DNA of 12,809 nt from contig DAINCF010000183.1 of assembly GCA_036732565.1 (NCBI GenBank), forward strand, positions 1 through 12,809, read 5' to 3'. Shown one piece after another: positions 1 to 6,156 of this stretch. Source of the stretch: JAIVJN01 sp036732565. Its GTDB lineage: Bacteria; Acidobacteriota; Vicinamibacteria; Vicinamibacterales; UBA2999. The position numbers and the translations under genes were made by a program. The notes beneath the pieces are model-generated. The model was not told the DNA's origin, searched no databases, and was given only the letters and a program-made list of their open reading frames with translations. Within the stretch, counting starts at the first letter, position 1. Each line of letters begins with the position of its first letter.

Positions 1-357
1 AGGTTCGTAGCGCGCCGTCCGCAGCGCGGCCACCAACGACGCCGGCGCGACGCCGGCGGGGCCAGGTTCCGCAAGTGGCCTGAACTCGGTCACGGTGCGC
101 GCGGCCGGCAAGAAGACTAAAAGGGCGACACCCGCAATCCACGCGGTTCGCCACCGACGATCGATCAGCGCCGGAAGCGCGATCCCCATTGCCCCCGCCA
201 GCAGCCCAACCGCAACGCTGCTGTAGGGCTGCGTCCAGCACCACGCACGCAGGCCCCACAGCACCATGCCGACCGGTACGAACAGCAACCAGCTGACGTA
301 ACTCAAGCCTCTCAGCAGATGCCCCCGGACGCGCTCTCGACGGTCGACGACGAACAC
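1..357 (-). CDS. Membrane protein, N-terminal part (cut by window edge)
   Basis: The minus strand is open from position 357 to the left edge (119 codons) with good codon usage. The chosen start is the GTG at 357-355 because a perfect AAGGAGG lies 5 nt upstream. An in-frame GTG at 384 has no ribosome site. The N-terminus is basic (begins VFVVDRRERVRGHLL). Two or three hydrophobic segments follow: one around residues 20-35 (SWLLFVPVGMVLWGL), one around 45-60 (VAVGLLAGAMGIALPALI) and one around 67-78 (WIAGVALLVFLPAA). This suggests an integral membrane protein with a loop or extracytoplasmic part continuing past the edge. It lies downstream of, and on the same strand as, the decayed RHH gene. 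No family was recognised and the C-terminal part is not in the window. Confidence 0.65.
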   Translation of the reverse strand, partial: MFVVDRRERVRGHLLRGLSYVSWLLFVPVGMVLWGLRAWCWTQPYSSVAVGLLAGAMGIALPALIDRRWRTAWIAGVALLVFLPAARTVTEFRPLAEPGPAGVAPASLVAALRTARYEP

Positions 358-430
358 GCGCGCCTCCTTGCGACTCCAGGTCACCAATCGAGTAGCGACG
401 CGCACGTGCCCCGCAGCGCCCTCGCCCCGC

Positions 431-607
431 CTACAGTTTGCCGTACTCCATCGCCAGGCGTGCCCACACCTGCTGCACCGCGAACGGATTCGAGCAGCCG
501 CTTGGCGATGTCCGACATCGACAGCGGCTGGCCCGATCGGGAAGCCGCCCACCTCACGAATCCCCCTCAAGCCGCCGCCGCAACGTCGGACTGATGCGAA
601 CCGACAA
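431..607 (-). pseudogene. Decayed ribbon-helix-helix (CopG/MetJ-like) DNA-binding protein
   Basis: Three frames of the minus strand together read like one roughly 60-70-aa RHH protein. The first frame gives LSVRISPTLRRRLEGDS, a typical beta-strand plus helix A. The second gives REVGGFPIG, the third GQPLSMSDIAKRLLES (helix B), and a final segment gives NPFAVQQVWARLAMEYGKL before a TAG at 433-431. About three small indels are needed to join them, so the gene is probably dead. RHH proteins bind DNA as dimers and are often antitoxins or autorepressors. No toxin partner is visible. The start is uncertain: TTG at 607 fits the strand but has no ribosome site. The assignment rests on sequence feel, not on a search. 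Confidence 0.4.
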
Positions 608-914
608 CGTCTGTTGCTACGATCGCTTACACGTCCGCCGCGCGACTTCCGCAGGCCCTCGCACTCGCCGCCGCATGACCTCCTCGTGGAGTCTGAAGGA
701 ACATCACGCCTGTGGCACGTCACTTCCGCGTGAACATCAAAGCCCGGCGCGCGGAGCTGATGGCCGAGCTCTCCACGTCAGTGGGAATCGTTTGAACATC
801 ACGAACAACGGCTGTAACGGCCTCACGTACCGATTCGAGACGTCGTACGTGCTCAGATAAGGACGCCGTCGCCCCAGCGACTGTTGAAAGAGAAGCGTCC
901 GTACCGTACCCAGC

Positions 915-943
915 GTGACACCGTGTCCGAGAAGCCGTAATAT
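915..943 (+). promoter_or_regulatory. Putative sigma70-type promoter upstream of the coiled-coil gene
   Basis: GTGACA (915-920) is one base from TTGACA. A 17-nt spacer separates it from TAATAT (938-943). Transcription would start near 950 and give a leader of about 140 nt before the ATG at 1093. The -10 element overlaps a palindrome at 941-955, which fits repression. This is pattern matching only. Confidence 0.45.
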
Positions 944-955
944 AGAGTGTCTATA
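941..955. promoter_or_regulatory. Palindrome overlapping the -10/+1 region, possible operator
   Basis: TATAGA-GTG-TCTATA is a perfect 6-bp inverted repeat with a 3-nt centre. It is AT-rich in a GC-rich background and sits on the predicted -10 and start site. A repressor bound here would block the promoter. The cognate regulator is not known; the decayed RHH gene nearby is one speculative possibility. Confidence 0.35.
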
Positions 956-1092
956 GGGAGCGCTGCGCACAGACTCGAATCGACGCGAGCGCAGCATCGC
1001 GGCGCGGTGGGTTCGTTCAGGAACGCGCTCCCCGACTGCCTCAACACCGTTCGCGTGGCGCCCGCCGGGACCGCGACTGGATCGTCACACCA

Positions 1093-1557
1093 ATGCCTCC
1101 AACATCCGTCAACTACTACGCGGTCCTCGCTGACCTTGAGGCCCAACACGCGGTCGTGAACCAGGCCATCGCACACTTATCCCGGCTCTTCGACATCGGG
1201 GTCATTCCGAAGCCTCGCTCACTCGTCACCCGCGCCGCACCGCCGCAGAGCGACGATTCACCCGCGCTCGACGACTCTCACAGCCTGCAGGCGACGCATG
1301 CACCCGCTCAGCATCTCAGCGTCGACCGGTCAGCAGCCACCGAACCCCCTTCTGCCGAAGCCCAGAAGAGCGTCGCCTCTGTCCCGCACCTCGCCGGATC
1401 CGACGCCACCGCGGCATCTGCACACCCACCGCGAGACAACGATCGCGCTCCCGCTCAAGAGCACGCCCCCGGCGTGCCTTCTGACCAACACACCAGCCTC
1501 CCGAGTCATCGTACCGCCACGAATCGACCACCCCACGACGACGCGCGCGGCGACTAA
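1093..1557 (+). CDS. Hypothetical protein: N-terminal coiled coil with long disordered Pro/Ser/Ala/His tail
   Basis: This encodes 154 aa from ATG 1093; the ribosome site is weak. Residues 7-32 (YYAVLADLEAQHAVVNQAIAHL and following) form an amphipathic helix. It matches the N-terminal 'DLEAKRAxLDxAI' coiled-coil pattern I associate with small bacterial proteins that usually carry a C-terminal winged-helix or HTH region. Here the rest (about residues 40-154) is low complexity, rich in Pro, Ser, Ala, Thr, His and Asp, with no visible globular domain. Either the DNA-binding half was lost and replaced by out-of-frame sequence, or this is a genuine short variant with a disordered tail. Codon use in the tail is still plausible. 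The promoter and palindrome at 915-955 probably drive it. Function unknown. Confidence 0.5.
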   Translation: MPPTSVNYYAVLADLEAQHAVVNQAIAHLSRLFDIGVIPKPRSLVTRAAPPQSDDSPALDDSHSLQATHAPAQHLSVDRSAATEPPSAEAQKSVASVPHLAGSDATAASAHPPRDNDRAPAQEHAPGVPSDQHTSLPSHRTATNRPPHDDARGD

Positions 1558-1958
1558 CGCCAGTCCGCAAGCCACCCGGCCACGAACGCCTCGCCCGACG
1601 TCGCCGTCCCCCGCAGCGGGTTCGCCCACGCGGCCCCGCGCAAATCGGGCCGTCTGTCGGTGGTGCGACTGCTGGCATGTCGGCCGCCGGCCGTTGTAAG
1701 GCGCCATCGAGCGCACGACAACAATCTCCTCACGACACGGCGTCATCACCACCGTCCTCGGCCGCCGTCTGCACGTCCATACCCGCTTCACTCGCCAAGC
1801 GCCCTGAGCGCGACGGACGCTCACCACTCGATCGAAAGGACGGCCGATATGTCTCGTTCTCACCGCCCGGCGAACAGCATCACTCCACGGGCGCCCCCAG
1901 CGGCCGGAGATCTGCGACCGGCCGCAGATGGGCGGCCCTCACGCGTGGAGAACCTCAG
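1558..1958. other. Intergenic region without a convincing gene
   Basis: This 401-nt stretch has open frames on both strands, but they translate to Arg/Pro/His-rich sequence typical of random GC-rich DNA. A short GC palindrome (GGCCGCCGGCC) occurs near 1681. I found no clear promoter, terminator or RNA gene. Confidence 0.4.
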
Positions 1959-2171
1959 ATGCTTCCCGGAGAAACGAGAGGCTCAGGCGCCCCGGCAACC
2001 TGCGAGGACTGCGGCGAGACCCCGCCATTCGAGGTCCTCATGTCGAACGCCGGCTACTACATCGGCACGCGCTGCGCCTGCGGGCCCCGCACCCGCGAAT
2101 CCGAGTACTACCCGCGATACGAGGACGCCGAACGCGCGTTCACGCAGGGTCACGTCCGCTGGCGTCGATAG
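1959..2171 (+). CDS. Small Cys-pair (zinc-ribbon-like) protein, 70 aa
   Basis: The start is ATG 1959, because GGAG at 1947-1950 lies 8 nt upstream. The same GGAG/8-nt arrangement precedes the gene at 11800. The protein has a CxxC pair at residues 15-18 (CEDC) and a CxC pair at 39-41 (CAC), followed by an Arg/Glu/Tyr-rich segment (RESEYYPRYEDAERAF) and a basic end. Two Cys pairs about 20 residues apart suggest a single structural zinc site, as in small zinc-ribbon proteins. There are no membrane segments or signal peptide, so it is probably cytoplasmic. The body reads as real protein, unlike the flanking frames. Small proteins of this look are common among accessory or mobile-element genes; that is an inference. 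Confidence 0.6.
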   Translation: MLPGETRGSGAPATCEDCGETPPFEVLMSNAGYYIGTRCACGPRTRESEYYPRYEDAERAFTQGHVRWRR

Positions 2172-2274
2172 CACTCGTCATGGAGGAGCCCGGGGCGGCG
2201 CGCCCGACGGACACACCGCCACCGTCAGCCATCATTGCGAATGCTACAAGCCGTCACGCGAGCGCGTACTTATC

Positions 2275-3156
2275 ATGCCGATTTCTGTCGTCCACGAACC
2301 GACCACACGCCCGATCGCCGACACGATGGCCATCACCCGTCCAATCAGCCCGCACGCCGCCGCTTCTCACCCAGCGGCGGAACACACGCATCTTCTCTAT
2401 GACCGCCGCCTCCACGAGATGACCCGTCTGGTCCAACGCCTCGCTCGACGAGCGGGCATTCAGCCACCACCTCGGGTCGACCTGATACCCGACCCACACG
2501 CCACGGCATTTGCCTTCGTCACCCCAGCACTCGACGCCATTCACGTGTCCCGACGTCTCCTCCGAGAACGGAAGCGGACCATCCTCTGTTTGCTCGCGCA
2601 CGAACTCGGCCATCTCTACTATCGCCACACCATCGTGGCCACCGGCTGGCGCGCGGCCCTGTGGGTCGCGAGCTATGCAGCCTTCCCGCTCGGCGCGGCC
2701 CTCCTCCTCCTCGATATCCTGACGCACAGTCGCCTCGCGCTCCTTGGCGCTGGCGCACTGTCATTCGGCGCCCTCGTCGTTCTGCTGTACGTCTACTCAC
2801 GATCGGCACAGTACGCACGTGGGCACCAGTTCGACCCCCGCGAACGTGCCGCCTCCTCCTATGCGCGATCCCTCGTCGGACCTCGGGTCTGGGCGATGGT
2901 GTATTGCGAATTCGAAGACTGCCTGCCGGCCGCCGGCTCCCTCCACGCTCCGCATCACCGAGCCCGCTGCGCGCCCCCCCGCTTCGTGGTCGCCGCCGAC
3001 GTCAGCGGCGCGCGGAGCAGACGGACGCACCGCTGTTCCTCCGCCCCCATCGCTCACGCGTGTCAGCACCCGCCCGACGCCCGTCTCGCGGGCACGATCA
3101 TGTCCGCCGTGCCCCACGACCGCGCAGATACTGGCCACGCCATCGATTCAATCTGA
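2275..3156 (+). CDS. HtpX/M48-like membrane metallopeptidase homologue, third zinc ligand apparently lost
   Basis: This encodes 293 aa from ATG 2275 (ATG 2326 is an alternative; neither has a good ribosome site). Residues around 45-65 (LHEMTRLVQRLARRAGI) match the helix that begins M48 catalytic domains. HELGH lies at 109-113, providing two zinc histidines and the catalytic Glu. Two membrane segments follow at about 126-146 and 151-171, the HtpX arrangement. Then comes SRSAQYARG (175-183), where HtpX-type enzymes have SRxxExxAD: the zinc-ligand Glu is Gln179 and the Asp is Gly183. An alternative alignment to QFDPRERAA gives Gln185, again not Glu. LVGPRVWAM and a late HPPDARLA (265-272) fit the rest of the family. 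M48 enzymes are zinc proteases of membrane quality control or protein maturation. This copy may be inactive or use another ligand. The region after about residue 215 is poorly conserved in appearance. Neighbours give no partner. Confidence 0.65.
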   Translation: MPISVVHEPTTRPIADTMAITRPISPHAAASHPAAEHTHLLYDRRLHEMTRLVQRLARRAGIQPPPRVDLIPDPHATAFAFVTPALDAIHVSRRLLRERKRTILCLLAHELGHLYYRHTIVATGWRAALWVASYAAFPLGAALLLLDILTHSRLALLGAGALSFGALVVLLYVYSRSAQYARGHQFDPRERAASSYARSLVGPRVWAMVYCEFEDCLPAAGSLHAPHHRARCAPPRFVVAADVSGARSRRTHRCSSAPIAHACQHPPDARLAGTIMSAVPHDRADTGHAIDSI

Positions 3157-3317
3157 AACAACTCAACCGAAGACGGCGCCAGCCCCCTCTCCAGTACCCC
3201 ACCTTCAGCCAGGCCTTCCTGCTGGTCCTCCAGACGTATCGTCGCTCCTTCACGACCGATGCCAAGCTCCTCCGTCGGCGGTTCCGACGCGCCGCCGCGG
3301 CCATGCGCGTGTCGTGA
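3153..3317 (+). CDS. Possible small basic ORF overlapping the end of the M48-like gene
   Basis: In the frame overlapping the M48-like stop codon, about 54 codons from a CTG at 3153 to TGA at 3317 read as credible protein (QYPTFSQAFLLVLQTYRRSF, then a basic helix KLLRRRFRRAAAAMRVS). Third-position GC is high and aromatic residues are well placed. There is no ATG or GTG start and no ribosome site. It could therefore be a coupled ORF with a rare start, a frameshifted C-terminal extension of the M48-like protein, or chance. Function unknown. Confidence 0.25.
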   Translation: MKQLNRRRRQPPLQYPTFSQAFLLVLQTYRRSFTTDAKLLRRRFRRAAAAMRVS

Positions 3318-3325
3318 CCCGATGT

Positions 3326-3561
3326 GGGCGCGTCGACGAACATCTGGCACTGCCACCAGTCCGCGGTCAACGCCTCACACCGCGCCACGCCCACCACCGC
3401 CCGGCACTCCCGTGAGCCGCGTCTGGATGGTCACGCGCAGGACAGTCACCACCGCCGCACATAGAACCCTTCCCGCAGGACGGTCTGCACGTCGCGACGC
3501 GCGTCCCCTCCTCGCGATATGTGTTGACCGCGCGGTCAACCGTCTCGGGCAACGAAGACAT
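3326..3561 (-). pseudogene. Frameshifted and internally deleted relative of the gene at 12593-12809
   Basis: On the minus strand a good ribosome site (GGAGGAG) precedes ATG 3561 and MSSLPETVDRAVNTYREEGT. The reading then has to switch frame to TVLREGFY, again to CAAVVTVLRVTIQTRLTGVP, and again to EALTADWWQCQMFVD. The last two blocks match the right-edge gene (RAAVVTVPRAAIHARLTGLP and EALTADWGQFQAFVD). The segment between them in that gene (about 75 nt) is missing here. At DNA level the homologous blocks keep the same order and orientation. This is a dead paralogue whose family is unrecognised. Its 5' end shows what the N-terminus of the right-edge gene might look like. Confidence 0.6.
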
Positions 3562-3563
3562 CG

Positions 3564-3592
3564 TTGCATCTCCTCCGGAAATCTGCTACAAG
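3564..3592 (+). promoter_or_regulatory. Putative sigma70-type promoter upstream of the YIP1 gene
   Basis: TTGCAT (3564-3569), a 17-nt spacer and TACAAG (3587-3592), with TG two bases before the -10 element (extended -10). The leader to ATG 3789 would be about 190 nt. It overlaps the ribosome site of the divergent pseudogene at 3561. Pattern evidence only. Confidence 0.3.
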
Positions 3593-3788
3593 CACGAACG
3601 GCGGAGCGGTATCTGGAGCCGGGTTCCCCCGGCCCCCATCCGCGACGGGTGGTCACCTTCTCATCGGTGCCACTTTCTCTCTCCGCCGACCTCGCTTCCG
3701 GTGGGTCCCCTCAATAAGGCCCACCGGAGGCGCTGTCCTTGTCGAGACTTCATCGGCGCGAAGCGTGTACCCGCTGGCGCGCGCTGCG

Positions 3789-4571
3789 ATGACCACATCG
3801 ACCATCCCTTTGCGCGACCACGAGCGCGATCGCTATCGTCTGGTGTCTCGATGGGGCGACGCGCTCGTGGCACCGTCGCACCTGTTCGCCCAATTACGCC
3901 CCCGCGCACCGTGGCTCGACGTGCTCGTGCTCGCGTCTCTGCTGCACGCGCTCTGTACGTGGATGCTATGGACCAGTGACGTCGGGCAATCGATCAGCAC
4001 CGCGCAACACCACGCGATCCTGCGCTCCGTCGAACAGCGGCTCACCGATCAGCAGTTTCAGCAGGTCCGTGAACGTCTGGAACGCGGTCGTGTGACGCCG
4101 ACTCGACGCGCCGTGCAAGCTGGTGTGCAGCCCTTCATCTTCACCCTCGTGATCGCCGGATGTTGTCATCTCGCATTGACCACCCTCTTTCTGCGCCGCG
4201 ATCTCACCTATCGACACTACCTGTCGCTGGTGAGCCACGCCGCACCAGCCTGGCTGGTCGGCAAGATGCTCTTGCTCTTGCTCACGTACGTGACGGGATC
4301 GCTGTACGTCAGCGGCAGCGTGCCGCAACTGTTGCCGTTCATGCCCGTTCCCACCGACCACACCTTGCTCGGCGCCACGCTCAACGACTTTGACATCCTG
4401 AATCTCTGGCCGCTCCTGATTCTCGCGGTCGGCCTGGCCGACACGTTCCGCGTTCGCTGCTGGATGTTCGCCGTCCCGCTGTGCGCGGGGACCCTGCTGC
4501 TCGCGCTCGCACAAGCGACGTTCGACGTCCACGACACGAGCGAGAGACCTGCGCATCTCCGGCTCCATTGA
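3789..4571 (+). CDS. YIP1-family integral membrane protein
   Basis: This encodes 260 aa from ATG 3789; the frame is open further upstream, but that part looks non-coding. The soluble N-terminus has VAPSHLFAQLRPR (27-39), the place where bacterial YIP1 proteins carry the 'aP...f..l' motif before the first helix. Five membrane segments lie near 43-61, 113-134, 151-172, 203-221 and 226-245. The NDFDILNLWPLLILAVGLAD segment (199-218) is the conserved YIP1 signature before the fourth helix. An amphipathic stretch (about 71-100, QHHAILRSVEQRLTDQQFQQ) lies between helices 1 and 2. Bacterial YIP1 proteins have no settled function; membrane organisation or transport is often guessed. The last 11 codons and the stop lie inside the 96-bp repeat (4537-4632). 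Confidence 0.8.
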   Translation: MTTSTIPLRDHERDRYRLVSRWGDALVAPSHLFAQLRPRAPWLDVLVLASLLHALCTWMLWTSDVGQSISTAQHHAILRSVEQRLTDQQFQQVRERLERGRVTPTRRAVQAGVQPFIFTLVIAGCCHLALTTLFLRRDLTYRHYLSLVSHAAPAWLVGKMLLLLLTYVTGSLYVSGSVPQLLPFMPVPTDHTLLGATLNDFDILNLWPLLILAVGLADTFRVRCWMFAVPLCAGTLLLALAQATFDVHDTSERPAHLRLH

Positions 4572-4632
4572 CAACCAACGCAGGCGATCGTCGCGCAGAG
4601 ATCTACGCCCGCGCCTAGCCGATCGCGCCGGC
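4537..4632. repeat. 96-bp interspersed structured repeat, left copy
   Basis: It aligns without gaps to 12497-12592, with 84 of 96 positions identical by hand count. It covers the last codons of the YIP1 gene (SERPAHLRLH), the stop, and 61 nt downstream. The 3' part contains inverted arms (GGCGATCG with CGATCG-cg-CC) around a smaller imperfect hairpin (GCGCAGA...TCTACGC). It may act as a terminator or as a REP-like element. The right copy has the better-preserved palindromes. Confidence 0.7.
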
Positions 4633-4812
4633 ATCACTAGAACATCGGCAGCGGGTTCTCACGTCGATGAACAGTGACCTGCGCAGTCGGAATGGCTCGC
4701 CAGCGCAAGTTAGACTCGTGTTATCACCGATCGATCCACCGCTGCCCGCGTACCGTGTCACGCACGGTCGATGTCATCGAGAGATCGCTCACCCACAAAG
4801 GAGGGACGTCTG

Positions 4813-5748
4813 ATGGACCGATGCGCTCCCCGGCCCCTGTGCATGGCGATAGGCGCCGCGTTGTTCGCCGTCCCCGTGCTCGCCCAGGACCGAGCCGTCA
4901 CCAGCCCCGCCACGCTGCCGGTGGTCATTCTCATTCAAGAGGGCACCGAGATGCCCGCGCAGCCACTCCTCCGGCGACCCGTGGGCGACGACACGATCGT
5001 CTCCTATGCGATCACGGGTGGCGCGACGCTCGCCGATCACGAGGGGCGTCACGCGACGCGTCCGATCCGCGACCCGTTCGTCCTCGTGCCCGCCTTGCGC
5101 GCCACCCGTCCCGGCGACGACGGCGATCTCGCCGTCGTGGTGAATGGACAGCCCCTCCGGCGCAGCATTCGTGTCGCCACCGTCACCGCCGACCACTTGC
5201 GAGAGGCGCGCCGTCTGGTTGGGGCGGATGCTAGTCCTAACTCGTCCGATCCACTGCTGGACATCTCGCCAGCCCGCGGCGCTATGATCGGTGAGCGCGC
5301 CACCCTTCGCGTGACCGCCACGTATCTCATCGTGGACTACGCGCGCGTGGACCGCACGCAGTGGAGTGACGAGGGTATCGCCGTGACCTACGGATCTGGA
5401 CCGAATGAGCCGGCGCAGACGGCCACGACGTGCATTCGTACGCCACTCGGCCCGGGCTGGATTGAGTGGACGGTGATCACCGACCCGAGGGCTGGCGGCC
5501 ACTCGGTCCTGCCCGAAGCCTCGAATACGCTCGTGTGGGCACGCGCGCCGAGTCAGGACGCCGACGCCCGCTACAACCAGTTCTGGCCCCCGCTGACGGC
5601 CATCAAGATACCCGACCACTGCACGGACTATCCGGCACTTGGCGGCTGCTGCTGCAACTATGCGGCCTCGTTTGTCGCCGGCGTCTGTCGATTGGCAGAT
5701 TTCAATGGGGACGAGCGCGGCTGGCCCCGCGAACCGTTACGCCAATAG
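4813..5748 (+). CDS. Secreted protein of unknown function with Cys-rich C-terminus
   Basis: The start is ATG 4813, fixed by AAAGGAGGG at 4797-4805 with 7-nt spacing; upstream in-frame codons are ignored. The product is 311 aa with a Sec signal peptide (residues 1-24, cleavage after LA, before QD). The mature part is beta-rich and polar. It contains a repeated pattern of short hydrophobic strands (LPVVILIQEG, FVLVPAL, ATLRVTATYLIVDY, GWIEWTVIT) that suggests an Ig-like or other beta-sandwich fold. The last 45 residues hold most cysteines: HCTDYP, a CCC run at 279-281 and GVC about 13 residues later. They suggest a disulfide-linked terminal module. It forms an operon with the membrane gene 12 nt downstream. 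No family recognised. Periplasmic or surface location is inferred from the signal peptide. Confidence 0.8.
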   Translation: MDRCAPRPLCMAIGAALFAVPVLAQDRAVTSPATLPVVILIQEGTEMPAQPLLRRPVGDDTIVSYAITGGATLADHEGRHATRPIRDPFVLVPALRATRPGDDGDLAVVVNGQPLRRSIRVATVTADHLREARRLVGADASPNSSDPLLDISPARGAMIGERATLRVTATYLIVDYARVDRTQWSDEGIAVTYGSGPNEPAQTATTCIRTPLGPGWIEWTVITDPRAGGHSVLPEASNTLVWARAPSQDADARYNQFWPPLTAIKIPDHCTDYPALGGCCCNYAASFVAGVCRLADFNGDERGWPREPLRQ

Positions 5749-5760
5749 GATGTCACTACG

Positions 5761-6156
5761 ATGACTGCCCGCTCGCGAGAGGCCGCTCGCGCCGCGCCCG
5801 CGGCCGGCTGGATCTTTTCGGTCGCGGCGCTCGCGCCGCTGGCCTGGTTGGCGGGCTTCGCGATCCTCTTGGGGCTCGCCCGCCAGACCACCGGTACCTG
5901 GCCCACGCCGTATCAGCCCGACCCGAAAGACCTCGGCCTCCTACAGCCGCTGCTGATCGCCACCCTGCCGATCCTCTACGTCGGCGGCCTCGCGACGCTG
6001 GGAGCGCTGCTCATCGGCGGGTGCCTGACCCGTGTGCGCGTCGGCTTGCACAGAGCAGGGCTGCGATCCTGGCATCTGTATGTCGGCACCGGCGGCATGG
6101 CCGCGGTCCTGGGCCTCGCGCATGCCACACCGCTGATGACGTGGTTGTTCGATTGA
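5761..6156 (+). CDS. Small membrane protein, three predicted helices
   Basis: This encodes 131 aa from ATG 5761, 12 nt after the stop of the secreted-protein gene, so the two are almost certainly cotranscribed. The N-terminus is basic and Ala-rich. Helices lie near residues 17-40, 62-88 and 106-129. The loop between helices 1 and 2 contains TTGTWPTPYQPDPKD, which by the positive-inside rule would be outside. The third helix follows a basic loop (TRVRVGLHRAGLRSW). No family recognised. Its pairing suggests it anchors, exports or senses with the preceding secreted protein, which is inference. Confidence 0.75.
   Translation: MTARSREAARAAPAAGWIFSVAALAPLAWLAGFAILLGLARQTTGTWPTPYQPDPKDLGLLQPLLIATLPILYVGGLATLGALLIGGCLTRVRVGLHRAGLRSWHLYVGTGGMAAVLGLAHATPLMTWLFD

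Noticed and set aside
712..795. A 27-codon + strand ORF from GTG 712 (ARHFRVNIKARRAELMAEL and on) and the coding-like end LNITNNGCNGLTYRFETSY in another frame up to 860.
   Set aside because: Both look slightly protein-like and could be one frameshifted gene, but the ribosome site is too far away and no family pattern is recognisable, so I did not call a gene.
2245..2250. TGCTACAAG extended -10 look-alike before the M48-like gene.
   Set aside because: No acceptable -35 element at 16-18 nt upstream.
1660..2274. Long upstream extension of the M48-like frame.
   Set aside because: Its translation is Arg/Pro-rich and overlaps the convincing 70-aa gene in another frame; the M48-like domain does not need it.
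4707..4713. GTTAGAC, a perfect match to the integron R' core consensus.
   Set aside because: No matching CTAAC-type partner core was found 60-140 nt upstream, so a chance heptamer is more likely.
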